The translations under genes and the position numbers were made by a program. From Pseudomonadota bacterium (GTDB lineage: Bacteria; Pseudomonadota; Gammaproteobacteria; Burkholderiales; Burkholderiaceae), in NCBI GenBank assembly GCA_023441105.1, contig JAEZQX010000528.1:1-10056 (forward strand): a DNA stretch of 10,056 bases. Direction: 5' to 3'. Of this stretch, positions 1 through 6,719 are shown piece by piece (the first letter of the stretch is position 1; each line of letters begins with the position of its first letter). The notes beneath the pieces were generated by a model. The model was not told the DNA's origin and searched no databases. It saw nothing but the letters and a program-made list of their open reading frames with translations.

Positions 1-2
1 GC

Positions 3-1808
3 CTAGAACTGAGCTGGCTCCAATGCCAACACCCCCGCCGCCCCATCGACAATGCTGTCCCGGTAGCCGGCGGCCCGCGACAGGATGTGATCGGCGTAGA
101 AGCGCGCGGTGCCCAGCTTGGCACGCAGGAAGTCGCTGTCGGCATCGCCGTCCGCCAGCTTGCGCTGCGCGGCGAGCGCGGCGCGGCCCATCTGCCAGCC
201 GGCCAGGACGGTGCCGGCAAGCATCAGATAAGGCACGCTGCCGGCATAGGCGGCACGCGGTTCGCTGCGGGAATGGGCGACGATGTAGTCGACGGCATCG
301 TCGAGCGCGTCGAGGCCGAGCGCGAGCCGCTGGCCGATGCGATTGCAGTCGCCGTCCGCCGAGGCGAGCAGGTCGACCTGCGTCTTGCGCGCCAGCTCGA
401 TCACCGCCATCGCCGTCTTGCCGCCGTCGCGCGCGGTCTTGCGGCCGACGAAATCGTTGGCCTGGATCGCGGTGGTGCCCTCATAGATGGTCAGGATGCG
501 GGCATCGCGGTAGTACTGCGCGGCGCCGGTTTCCTCGATGAAGCCCATGCCGCCATGGACCTGCACGCCATGCGAGGCGACCTCGATGCTCATCTCGGTG
601 GCGAAGCCCTTTACGATCGGCACCAGGAACTCGTAGAACGCCTTGCTTCGCGCCACCTCCGCGGGGTCGACGGCAGCATGCATGGCATCGGCCGCCGCCG
701 CGGCGACATAGGCGAGCGCCCTTGCGCCTTCGGTGCAGGCGCGCATCGTCATCAGCAGCCGGCGCACGTCGGGATGACCGATGATCGGCACCGGCCCGCT
801 CGAGCCTTCGACAGCGCGGCTCTGCACCCGCTCGCGGGCATAGGCGACCGCCCTCTGGTAGGCGCCTTCGGCCACCGACACGCCCTGCATGCCGACGGCG
901 AAGCGGGCGGCGTTCATCATGATGAACATGTACTCGAGCCCGCGGTTCTCCTCGCCGATCAGGTGGCCGACGGCACCGGCACCGACTTCGCCCTTGTCGT
1001 CGCCATAGACCAGCACCGCGGTCGGGCTGGCGTTGATTCCGAGCTTGTGCTCGAGCGAAGCGCAGAAGACGTCGTTGCGCTTGCCGACGCTGCCCTGCTC
1101 ATCGACCAGGTACTTGGGCACGATGAACAGCGAGATGCCCTTGACGCCCTCGGGCGCGCCGGGGATCCTGGCCAGCACGAGATGGACGATGTTCTCGGCC
1201 ATGTCGTGCTCGCCATAGGTGATGAAGATCTTCTGGCCAAAGAGGCGATAGCTGCCGTCACCCTGCGGCTCCGCCCGGGTGCGCACCAGCGACAGGTCGG
1301 AACCGGCCTGCGATTCGGTCAGGTTCATCGTGCCGGTCCACTTGCCTTCGATCATCCTGGGCAGGTAGACCTTCTTCTGCAGCTCGGTGCCGGCGGTCAG
1401 CAGCGCCTCGATAGCCCCGTCCGTGAGCAGCGGGCACAGGGCGAACGACAGGTTGGCGCTGTTGAGCATCTCGTTGCAGGCGGTTGCCACCAGCTTGGGC
1501 AAGCCCTGGCCGCCGAATTCGGCCGGGTGCAACACGCCCTGCCAGCCCGACTCGGCAAACATCCGGAAGGCCTCGCGAAAGCCGGGCGAGGTGCTGACGA
1601 CGCCGTTCTTCACCGTCGCCGGCTGAAGGTCGCCGCTGCGGTTGAGCGGCGCCAGCACCTCGGCGTTGAACCTCGCCGCCTCGGCCAGGACGGCTTCGAC
1701 CGTGTCGTCCGTCGCCTCCTCGAAACCGGGCAGCTTGCGCACGGCGTCGAGCCCGGCCAGTTCCCGGATCACGAACAGCATTTCCTTGAGCGGTGCGGCG
1801 TACGTCAT
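3..1808 (-). CDS. Acyl-CoA dehydrogenase, extended (~600 aa) DmdC/FadE-like type
   Basis: A flavoprotein of 601 residues, predicted to form the alpha-beta double bond of an acyl-CoA in the cytoplasm using FAD, with electrons passed to ETF. The first ~30 residues (Y-A-A-P-L-K-E-M-LFV) match the short N-terminal extension of the long acyl-CoA dehydrogenases. Residues 161-173 (MNLTESQAGSDLS) are the FAD/substrate-contacting signature of the middle domain. Residues 417-451 hold the VHGGMGF and IYEGT motifs, with Glu443 in the position of the usual catalytic base. About 150 further residues form the extra C-terminal domain of the DmdC-like subgroup, which makes it longer than the ~380-residue short-chain enzymes. 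The ATG at 1806-1808 follows a strong AGGAGG-type ribosome site (complement of 1812-1819), 32 bp after etfA, so it is probably cotranscribed with etfBA. The stop is inside the window at 3-5. The substrate chain length, or a specialised role such as methylmercaptopropionyl-CoA oxidation, cannot be told from sequence. Confidence 0.93.
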   Translation of the reverse strand: MTYAAPLKEMLFVIRELAGLDAVRKLPGFEEATDDTVEAVLAEAARFNAEVLAPLNRSGDLQPATVKNGVVSTSPGFREAFRMFAESGWQGVLHPAEFGGQGLPKLVATACNEMLNSANLSFALCPLLTDGAIEALLTAGTELQKKVYLPRMIEGKWTGTMNLTESQAGSDLSLVRTRAEPQGDGSYRLFGQKIFITYGEHDMAENIVHLVLARIPGAPEGVKGISLFIVPKYLVDEQGSVGKRNDVFCASLEHKLGINASPTAVLVYGDDKGEVGAGAVGHLIGEENRGLEYMFIMMNAARFAVGMQGVSVAEGAYQRAVAYARERVQSRAVEGSSGPVPIIGHPDVRRLLMTMRACTEGARALAYVAAAAADAMHAAVDPAEVARSKAFYEFLVPIVKGFATEMSIEVASHGVQVHGGMGFIEETGAAQYYRDARILTIYEGTTAIQANDFVGRKTARDGGKTAMAVIELARKTQVDLLASADGDCNRIGQRLALGLDALDDAVDYIVAHSRSEPRAAYAGSVPYLMLAGTVLAGWQMGRAALAAQRKLADGDADSDFLRAKLGTARFYADHILSRAAGYRDSIVDGAAGVLALEPAQF

Positions 1809-1840
1809 CTCCCCCTCCTGCCTGCCGGCGCGCGGCTGCG

Positions 1841-2776
1841 TCAGCCGAGTTCCTTGACCATCTCCGGTACGGCGGTGAACAGGTCGCCGACCAGGCCGTA
1901 GTCGGCGACGCCGAAGATCGGCGCCTCCTCGTCCTTGTTGATGGCGGCGATCACCTTGCTGTCCTTCATGCCGGCCAGGTGCTGGATGGCGCCGGAGATG
2001 CCGACCGCGACGTAGAGCTGCGGCGCGACGATCTTGCCGGTCTGGCCGACCTGCCAGTCGTTGGGCGCGTAGCCGGCGTCCACCGCCGCCCGCGAGGCGC
2101 CCATGGCCGCGCCCAGCTTGTCGGCGAGCGGCTCCAGCACCGCCTTGAAGTTGTCCGAGCTGCCCAGTCCGCGACCGCCGGAAACGATCACCTTGGCCGC
2201 CGTCAGCTCGGGCCGCTCGCTCTTGGCCACTTCGCGGCCAACGAACGACGACTTGCCGGAATCCGCCACCGCGGCGAACGCCTCGACGTTGGCGCTGCCG
2301 CCCTCGGCGGCCGCCGCGTCGAACGCGGTGGTGCGCACGGTGATGACCTTGGTCGGATCCGCCGACTGCACCGTCGCGATGGCGTTGCCGGCGTAGATCG
2401 GCCGCTTGAAGGTGTCCTCGGATTCGACGCTCACGATGTCGGAGATCTGCGCCACGTCGAGCTTGGCAGCCACCCGCGGCAGGACGTTCTTACCGTTGGC
2501 GGTGGCCGGCGCCAGGATGTGCGAATACTCGGACGCCACCGCCAGGATCTGCGCCGCGATGTTCTCCGCAAGCTGGTCACCGAGATGCGGCGCATCCGCC
2601 ACCAATACGCGGCTGACGCCGGCGACCTTCGCCGCCGCCTGTCCTGCCTCCGCACAGCCGCTGCCCGCCACCAGCACCGTCACATCGGCGCCGAGCTTGC
2701 CGGCGGCCGTGACGGTGTTGAGCGTCGCCGGCTTGATCGTCTTGTTGTCGTGCTCTGCAATCACGAGTACTGCCAT
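1841..2776 (-). CDS. etfA: Electron transfer flavoprotein alpha subunit
   Basis: FAD-binding alpha subunit (311 aa) of the soluble ETF heterodimer, which takes electrons from acyl-CoA dehydrogenases and delivers them to ETF:quinone oxidoreductase. The N-terminal alpha/beta domain begins [10 protein letters not shown]. The C-terminal FAD domain shows SGGRG (199-203), [10 protein letters not shown] (226-235), QTGK (245-248) and the family signature from L254 to N280, including SGAIQH with His266. I start the gene at the ATG at 2774-2776, not at an in-frame ATG 75 bases further upstream. The inner start has a good GGAGAGG ribosome site and gives the usual family N-terminus, while the extra 25 residues are unlike ETF. 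It lies between etfB and the acyl-CoA dehydrogenase, its likely partners. The 149-bp gap after etfB is longer than usual. Confidence 0.95.
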   Translation of the reverse strand: MAVLVIAEHDNKTIKPATLNTVTAAGKLGADVTVLVAGSGCAEAGQAAAKVAGVSRVLVADAPHLGDQLAENIAAQILAVASEYSHILAPATANGKNVLPRVAAKLDVAQISDIVSVESEDTFKRPIYAGNAIATVQSADPTKVITVRTTAFDAAAAEGGSANVEAFAAVADSGKSSFVGREVAKSERPELTAAKVIVSGGRGLGSSDNFKAVLEPLADKLGAAMGASRAAVDAGYAPNDWQVGQTGKIVAPQLYVAVGISGAIQHLAGMKDSKVIAAINKDEEAPIFGVADYGLVGDLFTAVPEMVKELG

Positions 2777-2925
2777 GGATCCTCTCCAAAAGGTTGGTCC
2801 CCTGGAAGCGCCTTCGACGCCTCTCGCGAGGGGCGCCGCCGCCGGCCCCAAGCCGGGCCCGCGACGGCTGCTGCATGGTGCGCGCCCGGTCCATCCGTCG
2901 CGCGTGGCGCAAGCGCCGTCGTTCT
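2777..2925 (-). other. Unusually long etfB-etfA spacer with small hairpins
   Basis: These 149 bases separate two genes that normally lie a few to a few tens of bases apart. I see no convincing gene in them. Just after the etfB stop is a perfect inverted repeat GGCGC-AA-GCGCC (2906-2917). Further on, CCGGC (2842-2846) pairs with GCCGG (2852-2856) across a 5-base loop, with an alternative GGCCC/GGGCC pairing of the same stretch. A CTCGCGAG palindrome lies near 2822-2830. There is no T-run, so these do not look like classical terminators. They could be RNA processing or stability elements, or simply by-products of high G+C. Confidence 0.4.
2781..2787 (-). promoter_or_regulatory. Ribosome binding site deciding the etfA start
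   Basis: Read on the minus strand this is GGAGAGG, 4 bases before the ATG of etfA at 2776. It is the reason for rejecting the longer reading frame that begins at 2851. Confidence 0.75.
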
Positions 2926-3675
2926 TCAGATGACCTTGGCTTCGGTCTTGAGCTTGGACACCAGCGCGGCAACATCCGGCACCCGCACGCCGGCCTTGCG
3001 ACCTTCGGGTTCGTTGACCTTGAGCGTCTTGAGTCGCGGCGCCGCATCCACGCCCAGATCCGCCGGCGACAGCTTGTCGAGCTGCTTTTTCTTGGCCTTC
3101 ATGATGTTGGGCAGGGTCACGTAGCGCGGTTCGTTGAGCCGCAGGTCGGTGGTGACGATCGCCGGCAGGCTGACCTCGATCGTCTCCAGGCCGCCATCGA
3201 CCTCACGAGTGACCTTCGCCTTGCCATCGGCGATCTCGACCTTGGACGCGAAGGTGGCCTGCGGCAGGTCCGCCAGCGCGGCCAGCATCTGGCCGGTCTG
3301 GTTGGCATCGTCGTCGATCGCCTGCTTGCCGAGGATCACCAGCTGGGCACCTTCCTTGTCGAGGACCGCCTTGAGCAGCTTGGCGACCGCCAGCGGCTGC
3401 AGCTCGACATCGGTCTCGACGAGAATGGCGCGATCCGCGCCGATGGCCATCGCGGTGCGCAGCGTCTCCTGGCAGGACTGCAGGCCGCAGGAGACCGCGA
3501 CGATCTCGCTGACCACGCCCTTTTCCTTGAGCCGGACGGCTTCCTCGACCGCGATCTCGTCGAAGGGGTTCATCGACATCTTGACGTTGGCGGTATCGAC
3601 ACCGCTCTGGTCGCTCTTGACGCGGACCTTGACGTTGTAGTCGACGACTCGCTTGACGGGTACCAGTACTTTCAT
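2926..3675 (-). CDS. etfB: Electron transfer flavoprotein beta subunit
   Basis: Beta subunit (249 aa, typical length) of ETF. It binds AMP and provides the loop that docks onto acyl-CoA dehydrogenases. The protein begins [19 protein letters not shown], as is standard for the family. The ETF-beta signature is at about 154-175 (V-T-R-E-V-D-G-G...P-A-I-V-T-T). The segment L180-L199 ([20 protein letters not shown]) matches the conserved dehydrogenase-recognition loop, close to the mitochondrial protein. It is the first gene of the minus-strand etfB-etfA-acyl-CoA dehydrogenase set. The ATG at 3673-3675 has only a weak AGG-type ribosome site. Upstream lie a perfect -10 box and twin 13-bp repeats that probably govern expression of the operon. 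Confidence 0.96.
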   Translation of the reverse strand: MKVLVPVKRVVDYNVKVRVKSDQSGVDTANVKMSMNPFDEIAVEEAVRLKEKGVVSEIVAVSCGLQSCQETLRTAMAIGADRAILVETDVELQPLAVAKLLKAVLDKEGAQLVILGKQAIDDDANQTGQMLAALADLPQATFASKVEIADGKAKVTREVDGGLETIEVSLPAIVTTDLRLNEPRYVTLPNIMKAKKKQLDKLSPADLGVDAAPRLKTLKVNEPEGRKAGVRVPDVAALVSKLKTEAKVI

Positions 3676-3698
3676 GGGCTGACCTGAGGTTGAGATTC

Positions 3699-3711
3699 CG
3701 AACGACCGTGC
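3699..3711. promoter_or_regulatory. Candidate operator, copy 1 of a 13-bp repeat before etfB
   Basis: The sequence CGAACGACCGTGC is repeated exactly at 3719-3731, with start-to-start spacing of 20 bp, about two helical turns. Each copy holds an imperfect inverted repeat, GAACG-AC-CGTGC. It lies in the etfB leader, downstream of the likely transcription start, where a bound repressor would block transcription. Fatty-acid and branched-chain catabolism genes in proteobacteria are often controlled by TetR-family repressors binding sites of this general kind; assigning one here is inference. Confidence 0.55.
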
Positions 3712-3718
3712 GCAAAAT

Positions 3719-3731
3719 CGAACGACCGTGC
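3719..3731. promoter_or_regulatory. Candidate operator, copy 2 of a 13-bp repeat before etfB
   Basis: Identical to the copy at 3699-3711. A CAAAA tract follows soon after both copies. It begins about 4 bases after the transcription start predicted from the -10 box at 3742-3747, so a protein bound here would sit against the initiating RNA polymerase. Confidence 0.55.
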
Positions 3732-3741
3732 CAAAACGGCG

Positions 3742-3771
3742 ATTATAGCGAGCGGCTGCCCCGCCGGTCGG
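3742..3771 (-). promoter_or_regulatory. Predicted promoter of etfB-etfA-acyl-CoA dehydrogenase
   Basis: Read on the minus strand, 3747-3742 is TATAAT, a perfect sigma-70 -10 box and a rare run of A/T in this G+C-rich sequence. With an 18-base spacer the -35 position (3771-3766) reads CCGACC, which matches only three consensus bases (GAC). The predicted transcript starts near 3735, giving a leader of about 60 bases that contains both 13-bp repeats. Confidence 0.6.
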
Positions 3772-3789
3772 GTCATCCCGCGCAGACGC

Positions 3790-3802
3790 CCGGCCTTGCC
3801 GG
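3790..3802 (-). terminator. Weak hairpin after the reductase gene
   Basis: CCGGC (3790-3794) pairs with GCCGG (3798-3802) across a 3-base loop, starting 18 bases past the stop of the minus-strand reductase gene and upstream of the etfB promoter. No T-run follows, so an intrinsic terminator is only a possibility. Confidence 0.2.
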
Positions 3803-3819
3803 TGCCCGCGTCTCCCGCC

Positions 3820-4884
3820 TCAGGACACCCGCAGGATCAGCTTGCCGAAGTTGCTCCCGGAAAACAGCATCAGCAGCCGGTCGTTGAAACTGTCGATGCC
3901 GTCGACCACGTCCTCGCGCGACTTAAGCCGTCCCTCGCGCAGCCAGCCGCCGATCTCGGCCACCGCCTGCGGATAGCGATCGGCATAGTCGAACACCACC
4001 ATGCCTTCCATTCGTGCCCGATTCACCAGCAGCGACAGGTAATTGGCCGGGCCGCGCACTGGTTGCGTGTTGTTGTACTGCGAGATGGCGCCGCAGACCA
4101 CGACGCGGGCATGCATCCGCAGCCGGGTGAGCACGGTATCAAGCACGCTGCCGCCGACGTTGTCGAAATAGACGTCGACCCCGTCGGGACAGGCAGCCCT
4201 GAGGCCGGCCTTGAGGTCGCCCGCCTTGTAGTCGACGCAGGCATCGAAGCCGAGCTGCTCCACCACGAAGTCGCACTTGACCTTGCCACCGGCGATGCCG
4301 ACTGCCCGGCAGCCCTTGATTCTGGCGATCTGCCCCACCGCCTGGCCGACGGCGCCGGCCGCGCCGGAGACCACCACCGTCTCGCCCGGCCGCGGCTGCC
4401 CCACCTCCAGCAAGCCGAAGTAGGCGGTCATCCCCGGCATGCCGAGCGGGTTGAGCCACTTCTCCGCCGGCGCCAGCGTCAGGTCGACCGGTGACCACGC
4501 GGGTCCGTCCCTGCCGATGCGCCCATACTGCTGCACGCCGAACAGGCCGGAGACGGTCATGCCGACCGGCAGGTCCGCCCGGCGCGACTCGACCACCTGG
4601 CCGATGCCGAGCGCCCGCATCACCTCGCCGATCGCCACTGCCTTGACGTAGCTCTTGCCTTCGTTCATCCAGCCGCGCATGGCGGGATCGAGCGACAGCA
4701 GCTGCACCTTCACCAGCGCCTCGCCGTCGCCAAGCGGCGCCAGCGGCACGTCCTCGACGGTCCAGTCGCCCGGCTTCGGCAGGCCTTCCGGGCGGGCGGC
4801 GAGCAGCACGCGCCGGTTGCGCCGGCCGGCCTGGCTGCCGTCGCCCGCGCCGCTGCCGATCCCGCCATCGCTGCTGGTGCTCAT
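3820..4884 (-). CDS. Zinc-independent NADP-dependent medium-chain reductase, CurA/PTGR type
   Basis: A 354-residue protein of the medium-chain dehydrogenase/reductase superfamily, in the branch of CurA and prostaglandin/leukotriene reductases, which reduce activated double bonds of enones with NADPH in the cytosol. The GroES-like N-terminal half includes LLSLDPAMRGWM (62-73). The Rossmann fold carries SGAAGAVGQAVGQ (173-185), then FDNVGG (240-245) and CGAISQYN (264-271), all characteristic of this branch. The cysteine/histidine zinc ligands of alcohol dehydrogenases are absent. The start overlaps the stop of the upstream crotonase gene as ATGA, with GGAGGG 4 bases before it, so translation is probably coupled. 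The first ~22 residues are a Gly/Ser/Asp-rich tail ahead of the usual start of the fold. The true substrate is unknown; the neighbour suggests an acyl-CoA or lipid-derived enone. Confidence 0.88.
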   Translation of the reverse strand: MSTSSDGGIGSGAGDGSQAGRRNRRVLLAARPEGLPKPGDWTVEDVPLAPLGDGEALVKVQLLSLDPAMRGWMNEGKSYVKAVAIGEVMRALGIGQVVESRRADLPVGMTVSGLFGVQQYGRIGRDGPAWSPVDLTLAPAEKWLNPLGMPGMTAYFGLLEVGQPRPGETVVVSGAAGAVGQAVGQIARIKGCRAVGIAGGKVKCDFVVEQLGFDACVDYKAGDLKAGLRAACPDGVDVYFDNVGGSVLDTVLTRLRMHARVVVCGAISQYNNTQPVRGPANYLSLLVNRARMEGMVVFDYADRYPQAVAEIGGWLREGRLKSREDVVDGIDSFNDRLLMLFSGSNFGKLILRVS

Positions 4885-5678
4885 CCCGCCCTCCGCCGCT
4901 TGTCGAGAAAGGCCTGCACGCCGTCGAGGGCGGCGGCATCCATCATGTTGCAGGCCATGGTCTGGCCGGCAAGCTGGTAGGCGGCGGCAGTGCCCATCTC
5001 GAGCTGCCGGTAGAAGAGGTTCTTGCCCATTCGAACCGCCACCTCCGCCTTGGTCGCAATCGCCTGGGCGAGCCCGGCCACCGTCTCGTCCAGTCGAGCC
5101 GCCGGCACCACCCGGTTGACGAGCCCCCAGTCGCGCGCCTGCGCCGCGTCGATGAACTCGCCGGTCATCAGCATCTCGAAAGCCTGCTTGCGCAGCAGGT
5201 TGCGCGACAGGGCCACCGCGGGGGTCGAGCAGAACAGCCCGAGATTGACGCCGGAGACGGCGAAGCGGGCATCGTCGCTGGCCACCGCCAGGTCGCAGGT
5301 GGCCACCAGCTGGCAGCCGGCCGCCGTGGCGATGCCGTGCACCCGCGCGATCACCGGCTGCGGCAGCGAACGGATGGCGGCCATCACGCGGGTGCAGCGG
5401 TCGAACAGCTGGCGGTAGTACTGCTCGCCCGGCTCCGCCCGCATTTCGCGCAGGTCGTGGCCGGCACAGAAGGCGCTGCCGCGGCCGGCGAGCACCACCG
5501 CCCGGACGCCAGGCTCGCGCCCAAGCTGCTCGAAGGCGGCACCCAGCTGCTCCAGCACCGTTTCGGAGAGGGCGTTGTAGGCCGACGGCCGGTTGAGCCA
5601 GACGGTGGCCGCGGTCCCGTCGCGCTCGACCACCACCTCGTCGCCGCCCTGAACCGCGCCGCTGACCCCCCTATCCAT
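4881..5678 (-). CDS. Crotonase-fold protein of ECHDC3 type (enoyl-CoA hydratase/isomerase family)
   Basis: A 265-residue crotonase-superfamily protein. The acyl-CoA oxyanion-hole strand is visible at about 61-77 (VVLAGRGSAFCAGHDL), with the second at 112-126. The two glutamates that activate water in true enoyl-CoA hydratases are not there: the usual C-E-L is C-Q-L (Gln123), and the usual P-E-I-N-L-G is S-G-V-N-L-G (Gly143). The following stretch GLFCSTPAVALSR (147-159) and the C-terminal KNLFYRQLEMGTAAAY region closely recall ECHDC3, a mitochondrial crotonase relative with no firmly settled reaction. It is therefore unlikely to be a standard beta-oxidation hydratase and may act as an isomerase, hydrolase or something else. 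The ATG at 5676-5678 follows GGAGAG (complement of 5685-5690). It is the first gene of a two-gene unit with the reductase. Confidence 0.88.
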   Translation of the reverse strand: MDRGVSGAVQGGDEVVVERDGTAATVWLNRPSAYNALSETVLEQLGAAFEQLGREPGVRAVVLAGRGSAFCAGHDLREMRAEPGEQYYRQLFDRCTRVMAAIRSLPQPVIARVHGIATAAGCQLVATCDLAVASDDARFAVSGVNLGLFCSTPAVALSRNLLRKQAFEMLMTGEFIDAAQARDWGLVNRVVPAARLDETVAGLAQAIATKAEVAVRMGKNLFYRQLEMGTAAAYQLAGQTMACNMMDAAALDGVQAFLDKRRRAG

Positions 5679-5782
5679 TCAGCACTCTCCGACTGGTGTG
5701 ATGCCCGTGACCGACCGTCGGTCCATGCCTGGACGGCGGCAGGGCTAGATTACTATGGCGCGAGGACTCGAGAACAAAACGC
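5679..5782. other. Divergent intergenic region
   Basis: This 104-bp gap separates oppositely oriented units and must hold both promoters. The only A/T-rich patch is around 5746-5757. On the plus strand TACTAT (5751-5756) could be a -10 for moxR, though its -35 is poor. On the minus strand TTGTTC (complement of 5772-5777) with TAGTAA 16 bases on could serve the crotonase unit, which would put the palindrome at 5709-5723 inside that transcript's leader. Neither promoter is strong by eye. Confidence 0.35.
5709..5723. promoter_or_regulatory. Perfect 15-bp palindrome in the divergent intergenic region
   Basis: GACCGAC (5709-5715) and GTCGGTC (5717-5723) are exact reverse complements around a single C. 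The site lies between the divergent crotonase (start 5678) and MoxR (start 5783) genes. Size, symmetry and place fit an operator for a dimeric repressor, for example TetR family. It shares the core CGACCGT with the etfB repeats, so one regulator might see both. That link is speculative. Confidence 0.5.
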
Positions 5783-6706
5783 ATGCTCGAAGGTATACAG
5801 GGCGTCGCCGCCCAGGTAGGGTCGCTGGTCGTCGGCAAGAACCCGCAGATCCGTCTCGCGATGGCCTGCCTGCTGGCGCGCGGCCATCTGCTCATCGAGG
5901 ACCTGCCCGGCGTCGGCAAGACCACGCTGGCGCATGCGCTGGCCATCTCGCTCGGCCTCGACTTCAAGCGCGTCCAGTTTACCAACGACCTGCTGCCGGC
6001 CGATATCACCGGCGCGACCATCTATCGTCGCGACTCCGGCCAGTTCACCTTCATGCCCGGGCCGGTCTTCTCGCAGATGCTGCTGGCCGACGAGATCAAC
6101 CGGGCGTCGCCCAAGACCCAGAGCGCGTTGCTGGAAGCGATGGAGGAACGGCAGGTGTCGGTGGAAGGCAAGCCGCACAAGCTGCCGCAGCCGTTCTTCG
6201 TGATCGCAACCCAGAACCCACAGGACCAGATCGGCACCTTCCCGCTGCCGGAGTCGCAGCTCGACCGCTTCCTGATGTGCATCGAGCTGGGCTATCCCGA
6301 TCCGAAATCGGAGCGCGCCCTGCTCGAAGGCCGCGACCGCCGCGACCTGCTCGCCACCCTGCAGCCGCGGCTCGATCCGACGCGACTGATGACGCTGCAG
6401 GCGGCCATCCGCGAAGTCAAGGCCGCGCCGGCGCTGATCGACTACGTCCAGAACATCCTCACCCAATCCCGGCGCTCGCCGCTCTTCTCGGAAGGTCTCA
6501 GCCCCCGCGCCGGCCTCGGGCTGCTGCAGGCGGCCCGCGCCTGGGCGCTGCTCGACGGGCGCAACCACGTGCTGCCCGACGACGTCCAGGCGGTGATCAC
6601 CCCGGTTGCCGGCCATCGCCTGCGGCCGGCGAAGGGCGCCGCCACCAGCCACCGCGCCCGCGCCGAGCTGGTCGCCGAGCTCGTCAAGGCCGTCGCGGTC
6701 CCCTAG
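5783..6706 (+). CDS. MoxR-family AAA+ ATPase
   Basis: A 307-residue cytoplasmic AAA+ ATPase of the MoxR class, thought to act as a chaperone-like remodeller of partner proteins. Visible elements are Walker A (EDLPGVGKTT, 39-48, Lys46), Walker B (LLADEINRA, 100-108, Asp103-Glu104), sensor 1 (IATQNP, Asn145) and the sensor 2 motif LSPRAGL (Arg242). MoxR hallmarks include F-T-N-D-L-L-P-A-D-I-T-G (66-77) and the FMPGPVF stretch. Length is typical and the N-terminus begins at the normal place, but the ATG at 5783 has no clear ribosome site. It heads a plus-strand cluster with a DUF58 protein and a TgpA-like transglutaminase, the classic MoxR partners, and its stop lies 13 bases before the next start. 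Confidence 0.95.
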   Translation: MLEGIQGVAAQVGSLVVGKNPQIRLAMACLLARGHLLIEDLPGVGKTTLAHALAISLGLDFKRVQFTNDLLPADITGATIYRRDSGQFTFMPGPVFSQMLLADEINRASPKTQSALLEAMEERQVSVEGKPHKLPQPFFVIATQNPQDQIGTFPLPESQLDRFLMCIELGYPDPKSERALLEGRDRRDLLATLQPRLDPTRLMTLQAAIREVKAAPALIDYVQNILTQSRRSPLFSEGLSPRAGLGLLQAARAWALLDGRNHVLPDDVQAVITPVAGHRLRPAKGAATSHRARAELVAELVKAVAVP

Positions 6707-6719
6707 GACGGGGCGTTCA

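Noticed and set aside
1809..1840. Possible terminator between etfA and the acyl-CoA dehydrogenase gene
   Set aside because: The 32-base gap is mostly the ribosome binding site, with no convincing stem and T-run. Cotranscription is more likely.
87..1901. 604-residue open frame on the plus strand
   Set aside because: It lies antisense to the acyl-CoA dehydrogenase, is rich in Arg, His, Gly and Ala, and shows no recognisable domain. It is the usual mirror frame produced by high G+C codon bias.
1793..3124. 443-residue plus-strand frame across etfA and part of etfB
   Set aside because: It crosses two well-supported genes in antisense and its translation resembles no family.
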